From positions 37,411-101,410 of the forward strand of contig CAJWSW010000001.1 in the NCBI GenBank assembly GCA_913046035.1: a stretch of DNA of 64,000 bases, written 5' to 3'. Source of the stretch: an uncultured Alphaproteobacteria bacterium. Lineage in GTDB: Bacteria > Pseudomonadota > Alphaproteobacteria > MPNO01 > UBA830. Shown here piece by piece: positions 44,573 through 53,403 of this stretch. A model generated the notes under the pieces. That model made no database searches. It was not told the origin of the DNA and saw nothing but the letters and a program-made list of their open reading frames with translations. A program made the translations under genes and the position numbers. Position 1 is the first letter of the stretch. Each line of letters opens with the position of its first letter.

Positions 44573-45118
44573 ATGTCTGATGTATCAAAACTCAATGGCC
44601 CGACTATTTGGCAGGTACCTGAAGGGGATAACCGCGAGCGGCTGACTTGCCCGGATTGTGGCTTTATCAACTATGAAAATCCAAAGATTGTGGTTGGCGC
44701 CGTCTGTACCTGGGAGGGCAAGTTGCTCTTGTGTCGGCGTGCCATTGAGCCGCGACGTGGGTTTTGGACTATTCCCGCCGGATACATGGAGTTGAATGAA
44801 ACGGCTGAAGCGGGTGCTGCTCGTGAAGCAAAGGAAGAGGCCTGCGCAGATATTGATATCGATGGCCTTATTGGGGTCTACACGATTCCCCGGATTAGTC
44901 AGGTCCAGCTAATCTATCGCGCGGTCTTGAGAGGCGGCTATTTTGCGGCAGGCGATGAGACTGAAGAATTGGATTTGTTTGATTGGGATAAAATCCCTTG
45001 GGAAGATTTGGCTTTTCCTTCCGTCAACTGGTCGCTTTGTCACTGGCACGAAATAGCGGAAGCAAAAGTTTGGCCTCCATTTTCAAATCCGCCTGGCCAA
45101 GACGGCAATTACCTCTGA
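44573..45118 (+). CDS. NUDIX hydrolase with zinc-ribbon-like N-terminus
   Basis: A 181-residue Nudix protein. The Nudix box is complete: [21 protein letters not shown] fits GX5EX7REXXEEXG except that the last glycine is Ala. Before it, [21 protein letters not shown] is a short ribbon that lacks a second Cys pair but is common in one NudC/ADP-ribose pyrophosphatase-like branch. The likely substrate is a nucleoside diphosphate derivative such as ADP-ribose or NADH, but this is not certain. The frame is open nine codons further upstream; ATG 44573 is chosen because the family starts here. It is convergent with the lyase gene at 45149. Confidence 0.87.
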   Translation: MSDVSKLNGPTIWQVPEGDNRERLTCPDCGFINYENPKIVVGAVCTWEGKLLLCRRAIEPRRGFWTIPAGYMELNETAEAGAAREAKEEACADIDIDGLIGVYTIPRISQVQLIYRAVLRGGYFAAGDETEELDLFDWDKIPWEDLAFPSVNWSLCHWHEIAEAKVWPPFSNPPGQDGNYL

Positions 45119-45148
45119 AAAAAATCCCGGGCCGTATCTCGAATCATC

Positions 45149-46069
45149 TTAAGCCTCCAGTTCAACTGGAGGGAAAACGCCGGCCTTCCCGATCATGGCG
45201 GGTACAGCGTGCCCCAACTGTTCGCCGATCCACTCTCCAGTTTCAATCAATTTGTCGTTTCGTATTCCCGTCTCAATACCCATGCGAGTGAGCATATAGA
45301 CCAAGTCCTCAGATGGGACGTTGCCGGTTGCGCGGGGTGCGAATGGGCAGCCACCAATTCCCCCTACGGAGGCATCAATAGATCCAACGCCAGCCTCTAC
45401 GGCCGCGTAGCAATTCGCAAGCCCAGTGTTACGGGTATTGTGAAAATGCGCACGGAAATTGGCATTTGGGGCGATCTCCATAACAGCGGAGAACAGATCA
45501 GCAACCTGGCTGGGCACAGCGCAGCCGATGGTATCGGCTAGGGCAATTTCATAGGTGTCATTCCCTGCGACGCGCTCAACTAGCCTAGTTACCTGTTCCG
45601 CCGGAACTTCGCCTTGAAAAGGGCAACCGAAAGCTGTGGATATCGTAAGCGAACATCGCACACCGCTTTTTTTTGCTTCCGCAGCTATGTTTTCGTACAC
45701 GTTAACAGCCTGCTCGACGGTCGTACCCTGGTTTTTCTGGCTGAAGGTGTCAGAGGCGACGAGCGCATAATTTACTTCTTTGCAACCTACTGCCAATGCG
45801 CGGTCAAGGCCGCGTTGGTTTAAAACCAAACCTATGTATGTCACGCCGTCATCGACTGGCAGTGCGGCAAACACTTCTTCTGCGTCTGCCATTTGCGGGA
45901 CGCGCTTAGGGTTGACGAAGCTGACTGCCTCTATCCGTTTGAGCCCCGCATCGCAGAGCTTAGAAATGAATGCCACTTTGGTGCTGACATCAAGGATTTC
46001 TGACTCATTCTGAAGTCCATCACGGGGGCCGACATCGATAATTTCTACACTCTTCTGAATCTTTGCCAT
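45149..46069 (-). CDS. Hydroxymethylglutaryl-CoA lyase
   Basis: A 306-residue TIM-barrel lyase of the HMGL-like family that cleaves 3-hydroxy-3-methylglutaryl-CoA to acetoacetate and acetyl-CoA. Signatures are IIDVGPRDGLQNE, EAVSFVNPKRVPQMAD, the DTIGCAVP metal-site strand, HFHNTRNTGLANC and GGIGGCPFAPRATGNVPSED with the catalytic cysteine. It follows an MFS carrier gene by 45 bases on the same strand; a CaiB-type CoA-transferase is divergent to that carrier. Together these could take up a branched dicarboxylic acid, activate it to the CoA ester and cleave it (inference). Some relatives cleave other short 3-hydroxyacyl-CoA esters. The 3' end holds a perfect 9-bp palindrome at 45154-45172. Confidence 0.92.
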   Translation of the reverse strand: MAKIQKSVEIIDVGPRDGLQNESEILDVSTKVAFISKLCDAGLKRIEAVSFVNPKRVPQMADAEEVFAALPVDDGVTYIGLVLNQRGLDRALAVGCKEVNYALVASDTFSQKNQGTTVEQAVNVYENIAAEAKKSGVRCSLTISTAFGCPFQGEVPAEQVTRLVERVAGNDTYEIALADTIGCAVPSQVADLFSAVMEIAPNANFRAHFHNTRNTGLANCYAAVEAGVGSIDASVGGIGGCPFAPRATGNVPSEDLVYMLTRMGIETGIRNDKLIETGEWIGEQLGHAVPAMIGKAGVFPPVELEA

Positions 46070-46114
46070 TCTTGGACCCCCTTTTTGTTTTCCTTATCAT
46101 TAACATAACGCAAT

Positions 46115-47326
46115 TCACTCACTGTTGGCATTGCGTTCCATTGGTCGCGTTATTAACGACAGCACGACGCCTACACCCGCCATGGAAGCGACAAGCCAGA
46201 TGACTTCGCTCCAGGCACCGGTTCCAGCCCGAACAGTAGCCATGGCCGGGGGGCCAAACAGCATTCCGGCGTTGGTGCCCATCACCATCAATCCGTTCAT
46301 GGTACCGATTTGAGATGGCGCCGGCGTATAGACTGCAACCGAACCCACCGCTGCTGCCGGGATCATCCCACCAAATATACCGAATAATAGCGCACAGCCG
46401 AGCCTCGCGCCCTCTCCTATCGATCCGGAGAACACGCCCAATTGCGTTATTCCCATGCCAAGCGCGCCAGCAAATAGTAGGCACCAGCTTGGCATGGCGC
46501 GGCCCATCGCCCATGCGGACATCCAATTGCCACCGGCGTTGAAAAGCAGAATAATCGCTGGCACCGCCGCTGCAAGCAGCGTTGAGGCGTCGTACGTCTC
46601 TCGCATATACGTCGGCAACCAGGCCATCATCGAAATATGTTGTGCCGCGTACATCGCGAAACACGCCGCGACCAAACAAGCTCCTCGCTGTTTAAAACAC
46701 GTAATCACGTTATACAGCAGTTTGTCTCCACCGCCTCTGGCGCCGCGGCGACGCCAACCGTTGGTAACGAAAAACGCCAGCGCTGCCCAGAAAACAGTGA
46801 GCATCGCATTGGCAAGCCAAAGGGTTCGCCAGTCCGATATGCCTAGTATAAGGGCACTACCGATAAGCATTCCGGCAAATCCTATCGGCACGTATGAAGA
46901 CCAGACACCAAGAGCCCATTTTCGGTCTTTGGTTGAGGTTACGTGGGTAATTATGCCCGCGCCGGCCACCGTCGAAGCACTGAAGCCGATTCCCTCGATG
47001 AAGCGCGATAACAACATGGCGTTCGCTGAAACCGCAAAGGCGCCAATAAGGCTGCCCGCCGCGATGGTCAAAAGACCGATTACCAACACAAAACGTTGGC
47101 CAATGCGGTCACCGATTGTCCCGGAAATCAATCCAAGCGCGAATCCCGTAAACGAGATCATTGAAGCGATCCAACCACCCATTACCAGGCCTGCATCTAG
47201 CTCTCTCATTATGAGAGGGAGCGCTGGCGGTAGCTTACCGAGATGGCAGGCGGCGATTATACCCCCACCAAACGCAACCCACATAACTCCCCATTGGGTT
47301 CCATCGCTCTGAGTCGGATTCGACAT
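46115..47326 (-). CDS. MFS transporter, probable organic acid carrier
   Basis: A 403-residue major facilitator superfamily carrier with about twelve hydrophobic segments. The helix 2-3 loop reads GTIGDRIGQRF, and the middle loop is short and basic (NGWRRRGARGGGDK). It lies in a two-gene unit with the HMG-CoA-lyase-like gene 45 bases downstream, so uptake of the acid that feeds that lyase is the simplest idea. The substrate itself cannot be read from the sequence. Confidence 0.85.
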   Translation of the reverse strand: MSNPTQSDGTQWGVMWVAFGGGIIAACHLGKLPPALPLIMRELDAGLVMGGWIASMISFTGFALGLISGTIGDRIGQRFVLVIGLLTIAAGSLIGAFAVSANAMLLSRFIEGIGFSASTVAGAGIITHVTSTKDRKWALGVWSSYVPIGFAGMLIGSALILGISDWRTLWLANAMLTVFWAALAFFVTNGWRRRGARGGGDKLLYNVITCFKQRGACLVAACFAMYAAQHISMMAWLPTYMRETYDASTLLAAAVPAIILLFNAGGNWMSAWAMGRAMPSWCLLFAGALGMGITQLGVFSGSIGEGARLGCALLFGIFGGMIPAAAVGSVAVYTPAPSQIGTMNGLMVMGTNAGMLFGPPAMATVRAGTGAWSEVIWLVASMAGVGVVLSLITRPMERNANSE

Positions 47327-47409
47327 TTACTATCATTACTTGTTCGCCTTGACCCTTTCATACGCGTCAGCGACGATAACGAAAAGTCAAAAGACGGAGT
47401 ACATAGAGG

Positions 47410-48624
47410 ATGGGTACCGAGGCTGCACCACGTTCCGGACCGTTAGCAAATATTCGCGTTATTGAAATGGGTACTATGATCGCAGGCCCATTTTGTGGGC
47501 AATTGTTTGCTGATCACGGCGCCGAGGTTATCAAATTGGAACAGCCTGAGGTCGGCGACCCAATGCGGCAATGGGGAAAGGAAAAACCTCATGGAAAAGC
47601 TCTATTCTGGCCAGTACTCGCGCGTAATAAACTCTCTGCGACGCTTAATGCGCGTGAAGAAGATGGGCAACTTCTGGTAAAAAAACTTGTCGAAGGCGCT
47701 GATGTGCTGCTCGAGAATTTTCGGCCCGGAACGATGGAAAAGTGGGGGCTTGGCTTTGAGGAACTTTCTGCCATCAACCCAAAGCTGGTTATGATCCGTG
47801 TGTCGGGGTTCGGGCAAACAGGCCCTTATGCAAAGCGAGCAGGCTATGGCGCTATTGGGGAGGCAATGGGCGGCCTTCGCTATACAACCGGCGACCCATC
47901 GCTACCGCCTAGCCGTGCTGGTATATCGATAGGAGACTCACTAGCCGCAACCCATGCTTGTCTAGGTGGCATGATGGCGTTGCATCAGGTGCGGCTCACG
48001 GGCAGGGGGCAGGTGGTTGATGCGTCGATATACGAATCCGTACTCAACATGATGGAAAACACTGTCACGGAATACGATGTCGGCGACTATATTAGAGAAC
48101 GAACAGGCTCATTTTTGCCTAAGATCGCGCCGTCGAATGTGTATCCGACAAAAGAAGATGTCTGGCTTGTCATAGGCGCAAATCAAGATTCAGTTTGGGC
48201 GCGTATGGCGGAAGCCATGGGACATCCTGAATGGGCGACAGATGAACGCTTTGCTACTCATCAGGCACGCGGAATCAACCAGATTGAGTTGGATGAGATC
48301 ATTTCCGATTGGACAAGGCATTTCGCTGTTGCCGATTTGGAAGTGTTGTTGAATGAACACGGTATTCCTAACGGCAAAATCTATCGGGCGCCGGAAATGA
48401 TGGAAGACCCCCAGTTTCAAGCACGGGAAAGCATTGTCCGTGTCGATCATCCGGAATTTGGAAACATCGCCATGCAAAGTGTGACGCCTAAGTTTTCGGA
48501 AACCCAGGGCGCTGTTCGTCATCCGGGGCCGGCTCTGGGCGAACACAATGATTACGTCTGGGGCGAGGTCGTCGGGAAGTCTGTTGATGAGATCGTTAAT
48601 TTAAAGGACCGCGGAGTAATATAG
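47410..48624 (+). CDS. CaiB/BaiF-family CoA-transferase
   Basis: A 404-residue class III CoA-transferase. The N-terminal segment IAGPFCGQLFADHGAEVIKLE binds CoA. The catalytic aspartate is in the GISIGDSLAATHACLGG segment near residue 180, and the RVSGFGQTGPY and GRGQVVDASIYES segments are typical. These enzymes move CoA between acids such as succinate, oxalate, carnitine, mesaconate or itaconate. It is divergent to the MFS-lyase unit, so activation of the imported acid is a reasonable guess. AGAGG lies just before the ATG. Confidence 0.92.
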   Translation: MGTEAAPRSGPLANIRVIEMGTMIAGPFCGQLFADHGAEVIKLEQPEVGDPMRQWGKEKPHGKALFWPVLARNKLSATLNAREEDGQLLVKKLVEGADVLLENFRPGTMEKWGLGFEELSAINPKLVMIRVSGFGQTGPYAKRAGYGAIGEAMGGLRYTTGDPSLPPSRAGISIGDSLAATHACLGGMMALHQVRLTGRGQVVDASIYESVLNMMENTVTEYDVGDYIRERTGSFLPKIAPSNVYPTKEDVWLVIGANQDSVWARMAEAMGHPEWATDERFATHQARGINQIELDEIISDWTRHFAVADLEVLLNEHGIPNGKIYRAPEMMEDPQFQARESIVRVDHPEFGNIAMQSVTPKFSETQGAVRHPGPALGEHNDYVWGEVVGKSVDEIVNLKDRGVI

Positions 48625-49162
48625 CGAGGCGAAAGAGGGCCCATACTGAACACCGGCAAGGAACAACTCAATGCCTCCGCCACGGGCGGAACTATACGGA
48701 CGAATTATGAATCGGTAATCGGCTGTACATCGCGGAAGGGCACGAAGCAGAGGAGATCACTTGCGCCGTTCTCTGAAGCATTGAGGTTTCAGCCTTTGCT
48801 TTCCAAACCCCTCGGTTCGTGCGTTCGTAACAAGTTCGAATACCCGCTATAGGCCGAATACGAGAAAAGCGAAGTCGTGGTGCTCTGCGACTAGGTCTTC
48901 GAACCCTGGGAAAAGTATTAGTTCACGCCAACACTGAAATGTCAAACAGGATAGATGTGGCAGCTGAGGTTTCGATGCGATCTTTGTCCAGCACCTTCAA
49001 CCAGTTTTCTGCCAAAACGGTTTGCAGACGGATAATTCCCCGGGAAGTAGCGGGTTCAAGCATCTCTCACGATGAAATGATGGTTCTAGCGACGACAGGT
49101 AGCGCATCAAAAATGTTTTGATAGAATGTTGTTCACTGGGTTCGCATTCGGAAGGAACAAAG
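48625..49162. other. Long stretch without a supported gene
   Basis: About 540 bases with only short, non-conserved frames on both strands. A small stem (TCCGCC and GGCGGA around ACG, 48676-48690) lies just after the CoA-transferase gene but has no T run. The stretch could be a decayed gene or a long leader of the cyclodeaminase gene; I cannot tell which. Confidence 0.4.
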
Positions 49163-50242
49163 ATGACGTTACTTCTCTCCAACGACGACATTGAACACCT
49201 ACTTGTAATGACGGAACTTATTGATGTTCTTGAAGTTTCGTACCGGGAGCTGGCAAAGGGGCGCGGTGGCAACCGGTTGCGCTCCGATATCGTAACGCCG
49301 ACTTCATTGCGGGAGGATGGCCTTTACGCTCTAAAATCGATGGATGGTGTGATACCAAAATTAGGTGTCGGAGCGATACGCATTAATTCCGACATCCTTA
49401 CCTTTCCCCAGGTCGGCAATCAGATGCGCCGGGTAAAAGTGCCCGCTGCGCCAGGCAAACGCTATGTTGGGTTGGTACTTCTGTTCAGCACACATACGGG
49501 TGAACCCTTGGCGATAATGCCCGACGGTGTGATGCAGCGTGCGCGGGTTGGAGCGACAAATGCGATCGCTGCAAAATATCTATCGCGGGAGGATGCAACC
49601 GTGTTGGCTGTTCTTGGTTCCGGGTGGCAGGCTGGTGCACAGGTCATTGCCCATGCGGCGGTTCGGGAACTGACAGAGATCCGTGTATTCAGTCCTAATC
49701 CCGACAACCGTAACGCCTTCGCTAAAGAGATGGCGGAAGAGACAGGGCTTCCGGTACATGCCAGTGACTCCGGAGAGGAAGCCTGTCGGGGTGCCGGGCT
49801 GATTGCTTGTGCAACAAATGCCGTTCAGGCTGTGTTCGCCCGTGACTGGCTCGAACCCGGCATGCATATCGGCACAGTCCGGCCCGGCGCAACAGAGGTG
49901 GATAAACGCGCTTGGGACGATATAGATATCTTTGCGCTGCTGGATCACGACGATAATGCACAGATGATTTATACCCACGGCGTTTTAGTCGGTGAGGATA
50001 GGGTTGGGAAATACGGTGTCGATCACGATGACTGGCACGCCTCCCTTCCATCTTTGCCGGAGATAATCAGCGGTCAAAGAGACGGTCGGACGGCCGACGA
50101 ACAGGTGAGTTGCTTTTTGAACAATCTCGGTATGGGATATCAATTCGCGGCCGCAGGATATCTAGTTCATAAGAAGGCCCTCGAAGCTGGGGTCGGCAAC
50201 GACCTGCCCACAGACTGGTTCACCGAAACCGTTCACCCCTGA
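49163..50242 (+). CDS. Ornithine cyclodeaminase/mu-crystallin family protein (copy 1)
   Basis: A 359-residue NAD(P)-dependent enzyme of the OCD/mu-crystallin family. Segments include the substrate site SDIVTPTS...YALKSMDG, QRARVGATNAIAAKYL, the dinucleotide motif VLAVLGSGWQAGAQVIAH and RVFSPNPDNR, then HIGTVRPGATEVDK. Family members deaminate ornithine to proline or reduce cyclic imines such as pyrroline- or piperideine-2-carboxylate, and sequence alone does not decide. GGAAGG lies eight bases before the ATG at 49163; the open frame further upstream is not family-like. It converges with a second family member whose gene ends 21 bases away. Confidence 0.9.
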   Translation: MTLLLSNDDIEHLLVMTELIDVLEVSYRELAKGRGGNRLRSDIVTPTSLREDGLYALKSMDGVIPKLGVGAIRINSDILTFPQVGNQMRRVKVPAAPGKRYVGLVLLFSTHTGEPLAIMPDGVMQRARVGATNAIAAKYLSREDATVLAVLGSGWQAGAQVIAHAAVRELTEIRVFSPNPDNRNAFAKEMAEETGLPVHASDSGEEACRGAGLIACATNAVQAVFARDWLEPGMHIGTVRPGATEVDKRAWDDIDIFALLDHDDNAQMIYTHGVLVGEDRVGKYGVDHDDWHASLPSLPEIISGQRDGRTADEQVSCFLNNLGMGYQFAAAGYLVHKKALEAGVGNDLPTDWFTETVHP

Positions 50243-50263
50243 AGGCAAAAAATTTAAGCGGTT

Positions 50264-51328
50264 TTAACCGATGCCGTACTGATCCGCCGCCAGCCATTCG
50301 CGCGGAATAATGCGATTGGTGTTGTCTCCCTCCGCCATTTTACTTTGGATTAGCGCGCCGGCTGCCGCAAACTGCATGGCGAGGCCGGTGTTGTTTTTGT
50401 AGTAAATAATGTTGTCTGGGGCGGATTTTACTTGGGCGCGCCCGGCGAATATTTCTCCCAAAACGTGAACATTCTCTTTTTTGACCAGCCCGGCCTCGAG
50501 GGGTTCTATCAGTTCGATCTGCTTGTTCGAATATACGCTGTCCCAGTCGTTAATCACGATATCGGACGCGCGGATAAAAGTTTCGTTGTCCACCTCGCGC
50601 CGGGTGGCGGTTGGATCCGAATTTACGATAGATATGACCATCTGGCCGTTGCAAAGCCATTCGCCCCTCAGCACCGGCGTAGTAGTATTAGTTGCGCAGC
50701 ATACAATATCCGATCCCTCCACCACTGTACGCGCATCCGATACCGGAATAATCTCTGCATCCAGGTGTTGCATATCATGGATCCAGTTGCGCACATGGTC
50801 GGTGTTCGGGCTAAAAAGCTTTATCTTTTCGATCTTACGAACAGCGCTTATTGCCTCCGCATGGGCCCGGGATTGCCGGCCGGTTCCTAACAATCCGAGG
50901 ATCGAAGCATCCTCTCGCGCGATTTCATTGACCGCGGCGCCGGTGGTTGCACCTACTCTTATTCCACTGACATGGGATTCGTGCATAAATGCGACAGGTT
51001 CGGAGGTCTTAATGTCGTAGAGGATAACCACGGTCCAGTTTACGGGTTCCGGATTTCGCATCGAACGGCGCCCGCTGTCATATGCATTGTCGTCAATAAT
51101 ATGAGTGCCGGCTCGGACGCAGGCCAAGCCGAAACTGGGCGCGGCGCCCACGTGGACGTTGGCGTAGTAGCTTTTTTCCTTATCGCCGTTTTCGATCGTG
51201 TATCGGACGCGGGGTAGGCTGATTGCGGTTTGGTCTGCAAAATCCTGAAAGCAAACCCGCATTGCGTCGATGCATTCTTTCATGTCTAGGTGACGGCGTG
51301 CGTCTTCGTCCGTGATAATGATGGCCAT
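50264..51328 (-). CDS. Ornithine cyclodeaminase/mu-crystallin family protein (copy 2)
   Basis: A 354-residue member of the same family as the convergent neighbour. It has SYYANVHVGAAP, SHVSGIRVGATTGAAVNEI, ILGLLGTGRQSRAHAEAI and KLFSPNTDHVRNW. The ATG at 51328 has GGAG upstream and lies 13 bases after the tctB stop, so it is the last gene of the tctC-tctA-tctB row. An open frame extends 71 codons upstream through tctB but is spurious. Co-expression with a carboxylate carrier suggests that its substrate, or the product that it makes, is an imported acid (inference). The two copies are clearly diverged, so this is not a recent tandem duplication. Confidence 0.9.
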   Translation of the reverse strand: MAIIITDEDARRHLDMKECIDAMRVCFQDFADQTAISLPRVRYTIENGDKEKSYYANVHVGAAPSFGLACVRAGTHIIDDNAYDSGRRSMRNPEPVNWTVVILYDIKTSEPVAFMHESHVSGIRVGATTGAAVNEIAREDASILGLLGTGRQSRAHAEAISAVRKIEKIKLFSPNTDHVRNWIHDMQHLDAEIIPVSDARTVVEGSDIVCCATNTTTPVLRGEWLCNGQMVISIVNSDPTATRREVDNETFIRASDIVINDWDSVYSNKQIELIEPLEAGLVKKENVHVLGEIFAGRAQVKSAPDNIIYYKNNTGLAMQFAAAGALIQSKMAEGDNTNRIIPREWLAADQYGIG

Positions 51329-51341
51329 ATGTAACTCCGGG

Positions 51342-51827
51342 TTAGAATTGACCGCCAAACACCCAGCCCTCAAACACCTTGTATCTAAGCAGCTGTTCGA
51401 AAACGATCCAGGTAACAGCGGTAATGGCGATTGCGCCGATTGTGGTTTTTCGCCAGGGCATCCGGCCTTGGAGGCGCATGAATGCAATAGTGTATATCGG
51501 TATTGCCGCAATAAATCCGATGATAGCAACGAGGCCGACAAAGCTCGCTACCCACAACGCAGGGATAATACCGCTGCGGGCAGATCGATCCGTTTCGGTG
51601 GAAGAGCTGTCCAGTGGTTGGCCGGATAGGATTTCATGAAGGGTCCGACCGATCCCCGTTTCCGTCTGTGCAACGATATCAATCAAGGTAAGAATAACTG
51701 CTGTCCAGCCGATCAGCATCGGTATCGTATGAGCGCGGCCATCATAAGCATGGCTCCAGACAAGAAAGGTAGCCGCCACAGCCAAACCCACAAGAGCGGG
51801 TATTATTCGCCTGAGCTGCGGGCTCAT
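51342..51827 (-). CDS. tctB: Tripartite tricarboxylate transporter, small membrane subunit TctB
   Basis: A 161-residue protein with four hydrophobic helices (about residues 8-24, 34-50, 87-110 and 125-145), as in TctB of TTT-family secondary carriers. Pairwise similarity in this family is low, so the call rests mainly on size, topology and its place directly after tctA with a four-base overlap. It would form the membrane complex with TctA. Confidence 0.85.
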   Translation of the reverse strand: MSPQLRRIIPALVGLAVAATFLVWSHAYDGRAHTIPMLIGWTAVILTLIDIVAQTETGIGRTLHEILSGQPLDSSSTETDRSARSGIIPALWVASFVGLVAIIGFIAAIPIYTIAFMRLQGRMPWRKTTIGAIAITAVTWIVFEQLLRYKVFEGWVFGGQF

Positions 51828-53326
51828 GATTTACCCCGCTTGAAGGGGCGGCGGCCGAAGGCAAAGCGGAGGCCCGGCAACGCAAGACATAAGGCTGTAA
51901 CGATAAACAGCAGAAGGGAAATCTCCCGTGTAAAGAAAATCATCCAATCGCCGTCTGCCATAGCGATCGATTGATGGTAACTTCGCTCGGCTAGTTCCCC
52001 TAGCACCAGCGCGATTACCAATGTAATTCGCGGAAATCCATACCGGATCATCAGAAACCCGATAACACCGAATACCATCGCCAGAACGACGTCACCGAAC
52101 TCGCCTTTAAGCGCATAGACCCCCACCAATGCCACTGCGACAACGGCGGGGACTAGAATGTTTACGTTGACCCGCGTGATCATCGATAGCTGGCGCGCCA
52201 CTATTATGCCGATCAAAGAGGCTAGGACTGTTGACGCTGTCAGCGCCAATATGATGCTGATGACGACGTTTTCTTCTTCGATCAGCAACATCGGGCCTGG
52301 TTCAATGCCGTGAAGAATAAGCACACCGAGAAAGATAGCTGATTCTGCGCTTCCAGGAATGCCGAATGAGAGGGTTGGAATCAGTGATCCTCCATCCTTT
52401 GCATTGTTCGCCGACTCAGGTGCAATAACGCCTTTAATGTTGCCTTTCCCGAAAGTTTCCCGGTCCTTTGCGGTCTGAACGGTGGCGGTGTAGGCAAGAA
52501 AGGATGCAACGGTTCCGCCGACGCCCGGGAGCGCACCTACGAAGGTGCCGATCGCCGATCCTCTCAGCAGGATTGCCCAGTTACGATATACTGACGCAAC
52601 GCCTGACCAAACACCACTGATCTTTCCGGACGCCTCTTTAGTCGCAACCGTCCCTCCCTTAACCGTGAGGTTTATCATCTCAGAAAGGGCGAACAATCCG
52701 ACGAGTGCCGGCACCAACGGGATGCCGTCATATAGATATTCTATATCGGCGGTAAATCTGTACCCGCCGCTGACGGCATCGTATCCGACAAGGGCCAGCA
52801 TCAAACCGAATAGTGCACTAATTAACCCGCGCAGAAAAGCACCACCGGTCGAAACCGCAATCGCCGATAGTCCGAGTAAAGCCAACATGAAGAATTCAGG
52901 CGGACCGAAAGATAGGACAATCAGTTTTGCGACAGGAATTATCGCGATCAGCGTAAAGACGCCGATCAACCCTCCTGTGGAGGATGCTGCTGCCGCGGCA
53001 CCGATTGCCATACCGGCTTTTCCTTGTTGCGCGAGCGGATAGCCGTCGAAACAGGTAGCAGCATTTGGCGCAATACCAGGTGTATTCAATAGGATCGCAG
53101 CAACTGAGCCACCGAAGGATGTCGCACCCATCACCCCGCCGACCATGGTTATTGCAAGCCAGGGCTCCATTCCAAATGTAAGCGGCATAAGGAGCGCGAT
53201 TGCCGTTGTCCCGCCAAGACCTGGGACGGCGCCGAATATAAGTCCTACGAAGACCCCCAGAAACAGGTACAGAGTGCCCTCTAGCGTAAACAGGAGGGAA
53301 AGCCCCGAGCTGACAGCTTCAAACAC
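51824..53326 (-). CDS. tctA: Tripartite tricarboxylate transporter, large membrane subunit TctA
   Basis: A 500-residue inner-membrane protein with about eleven or twelve hydrophobic segments. The TctA signatures are GLIFGAVPGLGGTTAIALLMPLTFGM (N-terminal, partly quoted: GAVPGLGGTTAIALLMPLT), ILLNTPGIAPNAATCFDGYP and the inverted-repeat counterpart GTFVGALPGVGGTVASFLAY followed by TLSFGIPGSAESAIFLG. It uses the ion gradient to drive uptake of the acid delivered by TctC. It overlaps tctB by four bases and follows tctC by 77 bases with a strong hairpin between. Confidence 0.95.
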   Translation of the reverse strand: MFEAVSSGLSLLFTLEGTLYLFLGVFVGLIFGAVPGLGGTTAIALLMPLTFGMEPWLAITMVGGVMGATSFGGSVAAILLNTPGIAPNAATCFDGYPLAQQGKAGMAIGAAAAASSTGGLIGVFTLIAIIPVAKLIVLSFGPPEFFMLALLGLSAIAVSTGGAFLRGLISALFGLMLALVGYDAVSGGYRFTADIEYLYDGIPLVPALVGLFALSEMINLTVKGGTVATKEASGKISGVWSGVASVYRNWAILLRGSAIGTFVGALPGVGGTVASFLAYTATVQTAKDRETFGKGNIKGVIAPESANNAKDGGSLIPTLSFGIPGSAESAIFLGVLILHGIEPGPMLLIEEENVVISIILALTASTVLASLIGIIVARQLSMITRVNVNILVPAVVAVALVGVYALKGEFGDVVLAMVFGVIGFLMIRYGFPRITLVIALVLGELAERSYHQSIAMADGDWMIFFTREISLLLFIVTALCLALPGLRFAFGRRPFKRGKS

Positions 53327-53365
53327 TGGAGGTCTTCATCGCAAGGGAATTAACATGAAATGAGA

Positions 53366-53393
53366 GCACGACCAGTAGTTGGGCTGGTCGTGC
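53366..53393 (-). promoter_or_regulatory. Intercistronic hairpin between tctC and tctA
   Basis: GCACGACCAG at 53366-53375 pairs perfectly with CTGGTCGTGC at 53384-53393 around an eight-base loop. It starts ten bases after the tctC stop. Only a weak TCTCATTT follows, so it is more likely a partial terminator or a 3' stabiliser that lets the binding protein be made in excess of the membrane subunits. Confidence 0.7.
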
Positions 53394-53403
53394 GATCAGA
53401 TAT

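Noticed and set aside
46455-47312. Plus-strand open frame of 285 codons
   Set aside because: It is antisense to the MFS carrier at 46115-47326, which has clear transmembrane segments; the plus frame has no family features.
48939-49121. Plus-strand frame of 60 codons upstream of the first cyclodeaminase gene
   Set aside because: Short, without similarity or ribosome site.
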